Below are positions 1 through 9,853 of a stretch of 64,000 bases of DNA, piece after piece; within the stretch, counting starts at the first letter, position 1, and the number at the start of each line of letters is the position of its first letter. A model generated the notes under the pieces. The model searched no databases, had not been told where the DNA came from, and was given only the letters and a program-made list of their open reading frames with translations. This DNA comes from Klebsiella pneumoniae (GTDB taxonomy: Bacteria > Myxococcota_A > UBA796 > SXON01), in assembly GCA_945862325.1 (NCBI GenBank), contig CAMAXZ010000004.1, forward strand, positions 90,597-154,596, written 5' to 3'. Position numbers and translations under genes: made by a program.

Positions 1-1
1 C

Positions 2-751
2 TGGCACATGTACGGGATGGCCATCTGGGTCCGCTACCTGCACGAGTACCAGGGTGGCCTGGACACCGTGAAGCAGATCTGGGAGCTCGGAAGTGAGCAG
101 CGGACCAACGGGTACGACTACACCCAGGAGGAGGCGCTGACCGAGGCCGGCGTCGATTTCCAGGCTGCGTACCTCGACTTCATCGCCCGCACCTCCGTCA
201 TGGACTACGAGGATCACCGCGCGCTGAGCGCGTACGCCTCGGTCGCGATGTCCGACACGATCGACTCCCTCCCGGCCGAAGGCGAGAGCGAGTCCCGAAC
301 GGAGCCCGAGGGCTACGGCCAGAACTTCTACACGTTCGACGCCGGGATGGGCGACGGCACGCTGCGCGTGACGTTCGAGGGCGAGGACGCCGTGGAGTGG
401 GGCATCGTGCTCGCCGAGAACGACGGGCGCGCGGTGACCCGCAGCGTCTCCGTGGTGACCGAAGGCGGCGTCGGGACCCTCGATCTGACCGGGTACGGCG
501 ACGAAGAGGTCGTCCTCGTCGTGTCTCCGCTCACCGACGCCGACCGCGGTCGGAGCTACACGTGGTCGGCGGAGCTCGTGGCCGAGGCGGCCGAGGGCGA
601 CGACACCGGCACGGACGACGACGGCCTGTCCGACGGCGGCGAAGACGTGAAGCTCGGCGGCTCCTGCGGCTGCGCCTCGAGCACCGCCGCCGGCTCCGGG
701 TGGGTCGCGGCCGGTGCGCTCGCGCTCGTGCTGGCGCGGCGCAGGCGCTGA
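2..751 (+). CDS. C-terminal part of a secreted protein with a MYXO-CTERM-like tail (MXAN_6640-like putative metalloprotease), 5' truncated
   Basis: The reading frame is open from the window edge, so the gene starts upstream; the first visible Met (position 8) is internal. The N-terminal visible part (a helix-rich stretch with WVRYLHEYQGG and an NGYDYTQEEAL segment) resembles the end of the peptidase-like domain of MXAN_6640-type myxobacterial proteins, which is inference from pattern only. A beta-rich domain follows, then an acidic Thr/Asp/Gly linker. The last ~30 residues have three parts: a GGSCGCASS cysteine motif, a hydrophobic helix, and a terminal RRRR cluster. This is the MYXO-CTERM sorting signal layout, expected to be processed so that the protein ends up anchored at the cell surface. 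The HExxH motif, if there is one, would lie outside the window. Confidence 0.75.
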   Translation, partial: WHMYGMAIWVRYLHEYQGGLDTVKQIWELGSEQRTNGYDYTQEEALTEAGVDFQAAYLDFIARTSVMDYEDHRALSAYASVAMSDTIDSLPAEGESESRTEPEGYGQNFYTFDAGMGDGTLRVTFEGEDAVEWGIVLAENDGRAVTRSVSVVTEGGVGTLDLTGYGDEEVVLVVSPLTDADRGRSYTWSAELVAEAAEGDDTGTDDDGLSDGGEDVKLGGSCGCASSTAAGSGWVAAGALALVLARRRR

Positions 752-785
752 ACGACGGGTGCGCCGAGCGCGCGCCTGAGGCACA

Positions 786-1616
786 ATGCGCGTGATGTAC
801 ACGCTCCTCTTCGCGCTCGCCTGCAATCCGCCCCACCCCGAGGACACCGGCGCCGACACCGCGGCCGACGCGGACACCGACGCCGACTCGGACACCGACG
901 CCGATTCGGACGCCGACTCGGACACGGACACGGACACCGACACCGACACCGACACCGGTGCCAGCGTCGTCACGACAATCCAGACCCGCGTCATCTCCGC
1001 GGTGCGCATCGCGCCGCCCGAGGACGGCGCGGACCTGACGGGCGACGGTGCGGGCGACTCGGCCATGCACGCGTTCGAGGGCGTCTTGAGCCCGGTCATG
1101 AACGCCTCGGTGTTGTCCTCCGACGAGGTCACCGTCCTTCAAGTCATCGTGGACGACGACGGCGCCACGCGCGTCGCCTCTCTCGGACTGTTCGTGGCGG
1201 CCGACACGAACGCAAACCCGTCCGACAACTTCAACGGAAGCGCGGTGTTCGACGCGCGCGGCGCCGTCGACTCGGCGGGTCGCGCGGTCGCGCCCTACCC
1301 GATCGAGATGTCCAGCGGGCGCTACTCCGTCGAGATCGCCGCGGACACCATCCAGATCGGCAGCCGCGTGCTCACGATCGTCACGCCCCTGCACCTCGCG
1401 GGCGAGGTGTCCGTGGACGACCACACCGGCGTGTACACCTTCGGGCTCGCGCTCGAAGACGTCTTGGACATCGCGCTCGACGGCGGCCAGCTCGAAACGG
1501 TGGTGCGGCCCCTGATCACGGCCGCCGCCGACCTCGACAGCGATGGAGACGGCACCTTCGACGCCCTCTCCGTGGCCGTGGCCTTCGATACGACGGCGAC
1601 CGGCGGCGTTCGCTGA
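786..1616 (+). CDS. Secreted lipoprotein with Asp/Thr-rich repeat linker
   Basis: A hypothetical 276-residue protein. The N-terminus reads MRVMYTLLFALAC; the lipobox Cys is residue 13, or residue 10 if translation starts at the second Met (position 795). Residues ~18-57 are a nearly pure Asp-Thr/Asp-Ala/Asp-Ser repeat, a flexible acidic spacer common after the lipid anchor in myxobacterial lipoproteins. The remaining ~215 residues are a Val/Asp-rich beta domain with no family I recognise; it ends in a calcium-loop-like DLDSDGDGTFDAL segment. The gene follows the MYXO-CTERM protein by 34 bp and converges on lpdA. Function unknown; an outer-membrane or surface location is inferred from the lipobox. 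Confidence 0.75.
   Translation: MRVMYTLLFALACNPPHPEDTGADTAADADTDADSDTDADSDADSDTDTDTDTDTDTGASVVTTIQTRVISAVRIAPPEDGADLTGDGAGDSAMHAFEGVLSPVMNASVLSSDEVTVLQVIVDDDGATRVASLGLFVAADTNANPSDNFNGSAVFDARGAVDSAGRAVAPYPIEMSSGRYSVEIAADTIQIGSRVLTIVTPLHLAGEVSVDDHTGVYTFGLALEDVLDIALDGGQLETVVRPLITAAADLDSDGDGTFDALSVAVAFDTTATGGVR
843..957 (+). repeat. 6-bp tandem repeat encoding (Asp-Thr)n
   Basis: Degenerate GACACC/GACGCC/GACTCG hexamers run through the lipoprotein linker, with the purest tract near the 3' end (several consecutive GACACC units). Such tracts can expand or contract in whole codons without changing the reading frame. Confidence 0.8.
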
Positions 1617-1640
1617 CCGCGGACGGTCGAGCGCCGCGGC

Positions 1641-3047
<1,407 letters not shown>

Positions 3048-3123
3048 CCGGGGCTCCTTCAAGGCCGACCCCCGTATCAAGCCAGACGCGCGCCGGGCAG
3101 CGTCGGTGCGGTATCGTCTCCGC

Positions 3124-4095
3124 ATGGTCCCCGTCGCCGCGCTCTTCCTCCTCGCTGTCGCTCACGCCGACGAGGCGTCCACCACCACTCCCGCGACCCC
3201 GCCGCCCACGGAGCGGCCGGCGGAGACGCCGGTCACGACGCCCGCCCCGGAGCCCGTCGCGCCGCCCGTCGCGCCGCCCGTCGCGACGGTGCACGTCGAA
3301 CCCGAGCGCTTCGACGACGCATGCGCCGCGTACGTGGCGGCGGTCCGTGCCTGCGCGGCCACCGGCGCCCAGGAGGACGTCGACGACGGCGAGCGCGCCA
3401 TCGCCGCCGCCCGCGCCGCATGGGACGGCGCGAGCCCTGAGTCGCGGCCCCAGGTGATCCTCTGGTGCGCGTCGCGCGCCGCGGACTTCACGTGCGTGAC
3501 CGCCTCGCAAGAGCGGGCGGTCGCCGTGGCCCGCGCGACGCGACCGGCGCGCGACCTCCTGCGGGACACCCAACGCGCCGGGGTGACCACCGCCGGCGTC
3601 GGCGCCGTGCTGGCCACGGGTGCGGCCCTCGCGTGGGCGCTCGACCGTGACGACGGCGCGTTCGAAGGGGACACCTCCCTCGTGCAGACCGTGGGCGTGC
3701 TCGGAGGGCTCGCGATGACCGCGGGGAGCTACGCGGCCGGCGTCTCCGGAGCCCGGATCGCCACGCGGGAGGGCAGGTCGGCCGTCCCTTCTGCGGTCGC
3801 GCTCACCGCGGCGAGCGCGTCGGTGGTGATGACGGCGAGCGCGCTGGTCTCGGAAGGCCGCACCTTGGACGGCGAGGCGCTGGCGGTGACCGACGGCGTC
3901 CTCCTCGCCGTCGCGACCGGCGCCGCGGCGCTGCAGTGGGCCACCTCGGACGGCCGCAGCGTCAGCGTCGCGCCGACGCGGATTGGTGGTGGGCGGCCGA
4001 TTCTGACCGCCCGAGACGTCAGTCCACGCGGCGCAGGCGGACCGCGCGCCGCGGCTTGCCCTCGATGGTGTAGGCGTGGGCGCCTTCCGCCGTGA
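3124..4095 (+). CDS. Exported hypothetical protein with hydrophobic C-terminal half
   Basis: This 323-residue protein was not recognised. A short signal peptide (MVPVAALFLLAVAHA) is followed by a Pro/Thr/Val-rich linker containing a tandem VAPP repeat. A region with four Cys (residues ~60-135) resembles a small disulfide-stabilised helical domain. Three or four hydrophobic Gly/Ala helices then follow (residues ~155-290) and may be membrane-embedded. It is divergent from lpdA with 76 bp between the starts, so both promoters should lie there. Its 3' end overlaps the convergent rsmG by 77 bp, and its last ~25 residues (Arg/Gly/Cys-rich) look like read-through antisense to rsmG; the ancestral stop may have been lost. 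Confidence 0.6.
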   Translation: MVPVAALFLLAVAHADEASTTTPATPPPTERPAETPVTTPAPEPVAPPVAPPVATVHVEPERFDDACAAYVAAVRACAATGAQEDVDDGERAIAAARAAWDGASPESRPQVILWCASRAADFTCVTASQERAVAVARATRPARDLLRDTQRAGVTTAGVGAVLATGAALAWALDRDDGAFEGDTSLVQTVGVLGGLAMTAGSYAAGVSGARIATREGRSAVPSAVALTAASASVVMTASALVSEGRTLDGEALAVTDGVLLAVATGAAALQWATSDGRSVSVAPTRIGGGRPILTARDVSPRGAGGPRAAACPRWCRRGRLPP

Positions 4096-4558
4096 AGCGC
4101 GGGTCGATCGGCACCTCTTCGCGCGCGACGAGCACGACGACCACACCGCCCGGGCGGAGGAGGCGCGCCGCGTCGTCGAGCAGGCCGGCCGGCGGCTTGT
4201 ACGCCCGCGCGATCACCCCGTCGAACCCTGCGTCCGGCAACGCCGCCACGTCGCCGACCACCACACGGGCGTTCTTCAACGCCGCCTCACGCACGACCGC
4301 CTCGAGAAACGCCGCCCGCTTCTCCCGACGCTCGACGAGCTGGACCCGCGCCTCCGGCCAGCACGTCGCCAGTGCGATCCCCGGAAAACCAGCCCCGGAA
4401 CCCAGGTCCACCCAGTCCCCGCGCGCGTCGAGGCCCGCCACCGCGGCCGCCGCGTCGTCGAAGTGGGGGTCGACGGGCCCTGGCCCCACGAGGTCCATGA
4501 CCTTGCGCCACCGCTCGAGCAGGGCGCGGTGCACAGCGAACGGATCCGGAGCGGACAT
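4019..4558 (-). CDS. rsmG: 16S rRNA (guanine-527 N7)-methyltransferase
   Basis: A 179-residue SAM-dependent methyltransferase expected to modify G527 of 16S rRNA, the modification whose loss gives low-level streptomycin resistance. The SAM-binding motif DLGSGAGFPGIALA and the following LVERREKRAAFLEAV segment are diagnostic of RsmG/GidB. The N-terminal LLERWRKVMDLVGPGPVDPHF segment is the family's substrate-binding helix in shortened form. It is shorter than the usual ~200-210 residues, mainly at the N-terminus. It is the last gene of a leftward group, 16 nt after the HTTM protein. The usual neighbours mnmG, parA and parB are absent here. Confidence 0.9.
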   Translation of the reverse strand: MSAPDPFAVHRALLERWRKVMDLVGPGPVDPHFDDAAAAVAGLDARGDWVDLGSGAGFPGIALATCWPEARVQLVERREKRAAFLEAVVREAALKNARVVVGDVAALPDAGFDGVIARAYKPPAGLLDDAARLLRPGGVVVVLVAREEVPIDPRFTAEGAHAYTIEGKPRRAVRLRRVD

Positions 4559-4574
4559 GGGCGGCCTGCTAACG

Positions 4575-5441
4575 CTATTGGCGCTCGAACCACGCCAACG
4601 CGGGCCAGCGTGCGCGCGCCCATTCCCACGTTCGATGCCCGACCTCTGGCACGAGGAGCACCGGGTACGTCGCCACGGTGACGTTCCCGAGCCCCCCGAC
4701 CTCCATGAGCGCCGCGATCGTGCCGTGCATCGCGACGCCCGCGGCGAGGATGAACGGCGACGTGGCCGGGAAGCCGACGAGGAACGGAAACGTTGTTTCT
4801 ACCGCGATTGTGCCCCAACCGAGCAGGCGCGTCGCCCACGGCTGCCCCGACAGCCAGGCCGCGACGACACCGCCGGCGTGGTGACGGTCCACGAGGTCGT
4901 ACGCCAACGCGTCGCCCGACTGCCACGCGGGCTCCTCGAGCAGCTTCATGAACCCCGTCGACGCGTACAGCGACATCGTGACCAGGAGGAGGACCCAGCG
5001 TCCTACGGGGCCGCGCGCGCGGTTCACGAGGCCGCGCTCGTGCGCCGGGCCGAGCAGCAGCGCGACGACGACCCACAGGGTCATGCGCTCGGGGACACGG
5101 ACGCTGAGCCCCAGACCCGCGAGCAACACCCAGTGCGCGACGAGCCAGACCAGGAGCGCGGGCTTCGTCGCGCGCCCACCCCACAGGACCCCGAGCCCGG
5201 CGCCGACCGCCACCGCGACCGTGAGCCACGCGGCGACCGGCGAGAGGAGCACCTCGTCGGCGATCCGCGTGGGCCCGCTCGACAACACGAGGCTCGGCGC
5301 GGCCAACGCGTCGACGACGTACGCCACGCCGCGGAGCTCGCCGACCACGATCGCGAGCCCGAACAGGAGTCGCGTCAGTGTCCATCCGCCCGCCCAGCGC
5401 GGGGCGTACAGCGCGTCGACCGTCGAAGGGGGGGCGGTCAT
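4575..5441 (-). CDS. HTTM-domain integral membrane protein
   Basis: A 288-residue polytopic membrane protein with about six to seven hydrophobic helices. The overall pattern (Thr-Arg-Leu start of helix 1, an interior STGFMKLLEEPAWQSGDALAY segment) matches the HTTM family, the membrane half of vitamin-K-dependent gamma-carboxylase-like proteins. In the catalytic members this membrane domain is followed by a lumenal beta-barrel, which is absent here. I chose the Met at 5441 because its ATGA overlaps the stop of the upstream gene, implying translational coupling; an earlier in-frame Met at 5477 lies inside that gene. It probably acts with the upstream membrane protein; substrate unknown. Confidence 0.75.
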   Translation of the reverse strand: MTAPPSTVDALYAPRWAGGWTLTRLLFGLAIVVGELRGVAYVVDALAAPSLVLSSGPTRIADEVLLSPVAAWLTVAVAVGAGLGVLWGGRATKPALLVWLVAHWVLLAGLGLSVRVPERMTLWVVVALLLGPAHERGLVNRARGPVGRWVLLLVTMSLYASTGFMKLLEEPAWQSGDALAYDLVDRHHAGGVVAAWLSGQPWATRLLGWGTIAVETTFPFLVGFPATSPFILAAGVAMHGTIAALMEVGGLGNVTVATYPVLLVPEVGHRTWEWARARWPALAWFERQ

Positions 5442-6022
5442 CGACGACGCGCCGGCGGCGGGGCGCCACACACCCACGTGAGCAAGGTTTGCCGCCGCGC
5501 GTCCGTGCGCGGCTGGGCCACCTGGCCAAGGGTCTTCGTCCAGGTGACGAGCGTCACGCCGACCTCTGCGCCGGGGGTGCCCACGCGCTCACAGACATCG
5601 ACCGCCAACGCCGCGACCCGACGCTCGTGCCGGTAGAAGTCGTCGCGGAGGTAGCCGGGGCCGTCGGGCCAACGGGACGGGTAGAGCCGGGCGAGATCGA
5701 CCGGCGTTCGCGCCGCTCCGGCGCGTAGCTCGACCTCCATGTCGGTGTGGGTGTTCCGAAGCTCGGTGAACATCCGCCAGCGACCGAGCCAGAAGATGTC
5801 GTTCAACGCGGTGATACCGGCAGGTGGCTCCGCGACGCCGAGCCCCGCGAGCGCCTGACGGTACGAGACGAACAGGTACACGAGGAGAAACCCGACCGCC
5901 ACGAGGGTGGGTACACGCAGCCAGCGCGGCGTGGTTCGAGCATCGACGAGGGGATTCAGCGCGCCTCCGCCGTCGGCTTCGTATCCGCTCCGCGCGCGCC
6001 CGACGCGCCCGCGGTAGAACAC
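5438..6022 (-). CDS. Membrane-anchored hypothetical protein coupled to the HTTM protein
   Basis: This 194-residue protein is not assigned to a named family. One TM helix lies at residues ~36-54 (LRVPTLVAVGFLLVYLFVSYRQ), followed by a ~140-residue soluble domain with LGRWRMFTELRNTHTDMEVEL and a YPSRWPDGPGYLRDDFYRHERR motif. This size and placement resemble the soluble partner found beside bacterial HTTM proteins, supplying the part missing from the membrane subunit; that role is inferred from context. Its start codon lies 4 bp from the divergent aminotransferase start, so the true start may be further in. Its stop overlaps the HTTM start by 4 bp. Confidence 0.65.
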   Translation of the reverse strand: MFYRGRVGRARSGYEADGGGALNPLVDARTTPRWLRVPTLVAVGFLLVYLFVSYRQALAGLGVAEPPAGITALNDIFWLGRWRMFTELRNTHTDMEVELRAGAARTPVDLARLYPSRWPDGPGYLRDDFYRHERRVAALAVDVCERVGTPGAEVGVTLVTWTKTLGQVAQPRTDARRQTLLTWVCGAPPPARRR

Positions 6023-6026
6023 GCCG

Positions 6027-7172
6027 ATGTCTTCCCCCTATGCCCAGCTCTGGGCCCTCCGCCCCGACGTCGACTTCCTCAACCACGGCAGCTTCGGGGC
6101 CACGCCGCGCGAGGTGCTCGCGGCCCAGGCCGCGTACCGGGTCGAGATGGAGGCGGAGCCCGTCTCGTTCCTGGCGCGGCGCCTCGGCGGCATGCTCGAC
6201 GACGTCCGCGCGACCCTCGCGGGCTACTTGCGGGCGGACGTGGCAGGCCTGGTGCTGGTGCCGAACGCGTCGACCGGCGTGTCCACCGTGCTCGCGTCGA
6301 CGAAGTGGTCGCCCGGCGACGAGATCCTGATGTGCGATCAGACGTACAACGCCGTGAAGCAGATGGTGTTCGCGCTCGCGGACCGTCACGGCGTCGTCCC
6401 CGTGGAGTGCCGCGCTCCCTTCCCGCTGCGCACCGCCGACGAGCTCGTGGAGGCCTACGCGAGCGGCATCAACCCCCGCACCCGCCTCGTCATCGTCGAC
6501 CATGTCTCGTCGCCGACGGGCATCGTGTTCCCGGTGGCGCGCATCGTCGCGCTCGCCCGCGCGGCCGGCGTGCCGGTGCTGGTCGACGGCGCGCACGCAC
6601 CGGGCTTCATGCCCCTCGACCTCGACGCGCTCGACGCCGACTTCTACACGGGGAACCTTCATAAGTGGCTGTGTGCGCCCAAGGGCGCGGCGTTCTTGTG
6701 GCTGCGCGACGAGTGGCGCGTCGGCAAGGTTCGGCCGCTCGTCGTGTCGCACGGCTACCGCATGGGGCTCGCGGCCGAGTTCAACTGGCTGGGCACGGTC
6801 GACCCGACGGCCTGGCTGGCGGTGCCCGCGGCGATCGCCTTCGCCGCGCGGTTCCCCGAGGCCGCCGAGTGGAACCACGCCCTCGTGCGCGAAGGGCGCC
6901 GCCGTGTCGCCGCGGCGCTCGACGTCGAGCTGCCTCACCCGGACGATCGCGCGCTCTACGGCTCGATGGCCGCGGTCCCGGTCCCGCAGGCGGGCCGCGC
7001 CGACTTCGCCGTCCTCTCCGGGCTCAACGAGCAGATGTACCGCCGCCACCGGATCGAGGTCCCGTTCATGGGCTACGACGGGCGCGTGTTCGTCCGGATC
7101 TCCGGGCAGCTCTACAACGCGCCCGAGCAGTACGAGCGCCTCGCGCGGGCGCTGCAGCACATGGACTACTGA
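6027..7172 (+). CDS. Class V PLP-dependent aminotransferase (isopenicillin-N epimerase-like)
   Basis: A 381-residue fold-type I PLP enzyme. The N-terminal DFLNHGSFGATPREVL segment is characteristic of the CefD/isopenicillin-N epimerase branch of class V aminotransferases. The PLP-binding Lys is predicted as Lys213 in NLHKWLCAPKG, and the Asp that contacts the pyridine nitrogen lies in VPVLVDGAHAPG. Family members include cysteine desulfurase-like enzymes, epimerases and ergothioneine-pathway lyases, so the substrate cannot be read from sequence. No beta-lactam or ergothioneine genes are nearby. It ends with a 7-bp convergent overlap with the RluA gene. Confidence 0.88.
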   Translation: MSSPYAQLWALRPDVDFLNHGSFGATPREVLAAQAAYRVEMEAEPVSFLARRLGGMLDDVRATLAGYLRADVAGLVLVPNASTGVSTVLASTKWSPGDEILMCDQTYNAVKQMVFALADRHGVVPVECRAPFPLRTADELVEAYASGINPRTRLVIVDHVSSPTGIVFPVARIVALARAAGVPVLVDGAHAPGFMPLDLDALDADFYTGNLHKWLCAPKGAAFLWLRDEWRVGKVRPLVVSHGYRMGLAAEFNWLGTVDPTAWLAVPAAIAFAARFPEAAEWNHALVREGRRRVAAALDVELPHPDDRALYGSMAAVPVPQAGRADFAVLSGLNEQMYRRHRIEVPFMGYDGRVFVRISGQLYNAPEQYERLARALQHMDY

Positions 7173-8146
7173 GCCACGGCGGGTGGCCACCCCAACGGGC
7201 CCCCGGTGACGACCGCCCGCATGTCGGCCGCCAACGGCGCCTTCACCTTCACGACCTGCCCGGACACCGGGTGAGGGAAGGCGAGCGTGCGCGCGTGCAG
7301 GCAATGCCGCGGGAAGCCGATCATCGCCCGCACCCGGTCGGTCGGGCCCTGCCGCAGCTGCTCGAGGAACACGTCGTCCGGCTGGCCATAGAGCTTGTCG
7401 CCCAGGATCGGGAACCCGAGCAGCTCGAGGTGAACCCGGATCTGGTGGGTACGCCCCGTCAGGGGCTTGCACGCCACGAGCGCGTGCCCCGGCAGGCGCG
7501 TGAGCACCTTGAACCTCGTTTTTGCGGCCGCGCCGTCCTCCCGGTGCCCCTGACGCAGCTCGACCTCCGAGCCGATGGCGGCGCCGAGCGGCAGCGCGCA
7601 CGCATTGAGCTCCCACGTAGGGACGCCGCGCACGAGGGCCCAGTAGGTCTTCGAGACGCGTCGTTGTTGAAAGGCTTCTTTCAACGAACGGTTCGCCGCG
7701 ACCGTCTTCGTCAGCAGCACGACCCCGCTCGTCTCGCGATCGAGGCGGTGGGCGAGATCGATCGCGGTGCCCGGCCGAAAGTCACGGGCGAGGCCGATGA
7801 GCCCGTACGCCCACTTCTGCCCGGTCGAGTGCATGAGCAGCCCGGCGGGCTTGTCGACCGCGAGGAGGTGCTCGTCCTCGAAGAGCACGGCGGGGAACGC
7901 CGGGGCCGCGTGGTCCGGCGCGATGCCGGGCACGAAGATGCGGAGCACTTCTCCGATCCGCAGGGTGGTCGACGGCTTCAGCGTGCGCTGATCGCTACGG
8001 ACGAGGCCCTCCCGGATCCACCGCCCGAACGCCGTTCGTGACCAGTCGCTGAAGCGCAGGGACAGGAACACGTCGAGCCGGCGCCCGGCGCCTCGCTCGT
8101 TGATCTCGACCACCCGGCAGGGGGTGTCGTCCGGTACGCGCGTCAT
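7166..8146 (-). CDS. RluA-family RNA pseudouridine synthase
   Basis: This 326-residue enzyme isomerises uridine to pseudouridine in rRNA or tRNA. An N-terminal S4-like RNA-binding segment (RLDVFLSLRFSDWSRTAFGRWIREGLV, then a beta strand pair) precedes the catalytic domain, which carries the RluA signature HRLDRETSGVVLLTKT with the catalytic Asp. The downstream GRTHQIRVHLELLGFPILGDKLYG motif is also typical. I chose the Met at 8146 because the S4 domain starts shortly after; the frame is open further to 8290 but that would run through the divergent small gene. No clear Shine-Dalgarno sequence is visible. Which RluA subgroup (RluC/D type) is unclear. Confidence 0.92.
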   Translation of the reverse strand: MTRVPDDTPCRVVEINERGAGRRLDVFLSLRFSDWSRTAFGRWIREGLVRSDQRTLKPSTTLRIGEVLRIFVPGIAPDHAAPAFPAVLFEDEHLLAVDKPAGLLMHSTGQKWAYGLIGLARDFRPGTAIDLAHRLDRETSGVVLLTKTVAANRSLKEAFQQRRVSKTYWALVRGVPTWELNACALPLGAAIGSEVELRQGHREDGAAAKTRFKVLTRLPGHALVACKPLTGRTHQIRVHLELLGFPILGDKLYGQPDDVFLEQLRQGPTDRVRAMIGFPRHCLHARTLAFPHPVSGQVVKVKAPLAADMRAVVTGGPLGWPPAVAQ

Positions 8147-8168
8147 CGCGGAGGGGATAACGGGGCGA

Positions 8169-8387
8169 ATGACCCGCGTGGACCTCGCCCGCACCGCGGC
8201 CATCGCGTGGCTGTCGGTCGCCATCGGCCTCACCGTCACCATCGGCCCGAGCCTGGGCTGGCGAGGCTGGATCTGGATGGGCGCCCACAACCTGCTGTGC
8301 GCGGTCGGCGCCGGCCACGAGCTGCTGCGGCGCCGACGGCGCGCCGCGTCGTCGGATCAGTCCGCGCAGACCACCGCGCGCTCGTAG
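8169..8387 (+). CDS. Small membrane protein (hypothetical)
   Basis: A 72-residue frame with an N-terminal hydrophobic helix (residues ~8-28), a WRGWIWMGAHNLLCAVGAGHELL second helix and a basic RRRRRAASS tail, typical of small two-helix inner-membrane proteins. It starts 22 bp from the divergent RluA start and overlaps the end of the opposing membrane glycosyltransferase gene by 31 bp. The hydrophobic pattern and the Trp/Gly-rich loop argue for a real gene, but there is no homology call and it could be spurious. Confidence 0.45.
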   Translation: MTRVDLARTAAIAWLSVAIGLTVTIGPSLGWRGWIWMGAHNLLCAVGAGHELLRRRRRAASSDQSAQTTARS

Positions 8388-9853
8388 GGGTCGGTGGCGA
8401 AGGCCCACGGCCGCACGGTTCGGGCCGGCGGGGGGCCCGAGATCCAGTTCGCATGGAGGTTCGCGCGAGCCTGCGCGCTGTGGCCGCGCGGCAACCACCC
8501 CGCCGCCGGCAGCGCCTCCCCCGACCACAGCACCCGCGCGCAGCGCACGTCCGCCGCCTGAGGCCACGCCTCGGTCGGGATCGCGACCACCGCCCCGGAC
8601 GGCGGCGTCGATCCCTCGTCCAACGCCCGCCACCCCCGACGCTCGAGGGCCCACTGCCAACCCCAGTGACCGACGAAGGTCCGCGCGCCGGCCCCCTCGG
8701 CGGCGTCGACGGCGCGGTCGAGGGCGGCGACGAGGCGCTCCTGCGCGCGCGCGCTCGCGGCGTCGTCCAGGGCGAGCCCGACACCGAGCGCCGCCTGCGC
8801 GAACAGCGCCGCCGGCCAGTAGCGGTGGGCGCCCACCGCGAGCACCACGGCCGGCAGGAACGGGAGCCAGTAGCGCGCCGCCGTGAACCGCAGCGACAGC
8901 AGGAACAGCGCGCCGCCGAGCGCCCAGGCGCGCACCCACGCACGATCGCGCCGCTCCACTCCGTCCGCCTCGACCGTCGCGCCCAGCACCGCCCCACCGG
9001 CCGCGCCGAATCCGCAGGCGCCGACGCCCCACGGGGCGGCGGCGAGCGCGCCGAGCGCGGCCCCGACCGCGGCGCCCGCGCGCCACCGAAACACCGGCAG
9101 GATCGCCGCCCCACCGAGGAAACACGAGGCCGCGACCGCCTTGTGGCCGAGGTCCTCGGGCGTGTTCGCGATGCTCTGGAACCGCCCCATCGCGGCGAGG
9201 TGCACCGCACCGTAGGCGTGAAGGTCGTGCGCGGCGAGCGCTCCGAGCGGAGCCCAGCCGACCGCCGCGAGCGCGGCGTAGTCCGGGCGCCCGCGGAGCA
9301 CGGCGTAGAACGCCAGCACGAGCGGGAGCGGGAGCGCGGAGTAGCGAAACAGGCACGCCAGCCCGACCACGAGCGCCCCGCGGACCGCGACGGTCGCGCC
9401 GCGCCGATCGTCGACGTCCTTCGTCCAAAGCGCCATACCGGCCACGGCGAGCCCGAGGAGCGGCGCGTCCGGCAGGAGCGCGGACGCGGACAGCAGCACG
9501 ATCGGCGACGACACGAGGAGCGCGGCGGCCACCGGCCCGTCCCCACAACAACGACGTCCAAGCTGAAACATGCCCCAGGCGGCGAGCGCCGCCCACGGCA
9601 GCATGACGAGGCGCTGCACGGCGATGGGCGCGTCCAGCCACGGCGCGAGCCACCAGGCGATGCCCGGCGGGTTGGACAAGACCTCGAACGCCGGTTGTTC
9701 GACCCCCTGCCAGTTGATGCGAACGGCGTGGGGCCGCCACGCGTCCAGGCGCGCGCCACGGGCGAGCGCGAGGAAATTCGCCTCGTCGTAGTGCGGGGGG
9801 CGCGTCAACGTGGTGGCGACCGCCGCCGCGCACGCGAGCCCGACGCCGACCAT
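8357..9853 (-). CDS. Polytopic membrane glycosyltransferase (GT39/PMT-like)
   Basis: This 498-residue integral membrane protein begins with a TM helix followed by the PPHYDEANFLALARGARLDAW loop. The Asp-Glu pair in the first periplasmic loop is the catalytic signature of polyprenol-phosphate-sugar-dependent GT-C enzymes such as the GT39/ArnT/PMT group. Eight or more further helices follow, with a soluble C-terminal periplasmic part of ~150 residues. The donor would be a lipid-linked sugar and the acceptor is unknown. Its ATG overlaps the stop of the PEP-utilising enzyme gene upstream (ATGA), so the two are translated together. It is unusual to see a phosphohistidine-type kinase paired with a GT-C enzyme. 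Confidence 0.75.
   Translation of the reverse strand: MVGVGLACAAAVATTLTRPPHYDEANFLALARGARLDAWRPHAVRINWQGVEQPAFEVLSNPPGIAWWLAPWLDAPIAVQRLVMLPWAALAAWGMFQLGRRCCGDGPVAAALLVSSPIVLLSASALLPDAPLLGLAVAGMALWTKDVDDRRGATVAVRGALVVGLACLFRYSALPLPLVLAFYAVLRGRPDYAALAAVGWAPLGALAAHDLHAYGAVHLAAMGRFQSIANTPEDLGHKAVAASCFLGGAAILPVFRWRAGAAVGAALGALAAAPWGVGACGFGAAGGAVLGATVEADGVERRDRAWVRAWALGGALFLLSLRFTAARYWLPFLPAVVLAVGAHRYWPAALFAQAALGVGLALDDAASARAQERLVAALDRAVDAAEGAGARTFVGHWGWQWALERRGWRALDEGSTPPSGAVVAIPTEAWPQAADVRCARVLWSGEALPAAGWLPRGHSAQARANLHANWISGPPPARTVRPWAFATDPYERAVVCAD

Noticed and set aside
3255..3290. 12-bp tandem repeat after lpdA
   Set aside because: It encodes the VAPPVAPPVAT linker of the exported protein; no sign of a regulatory element.
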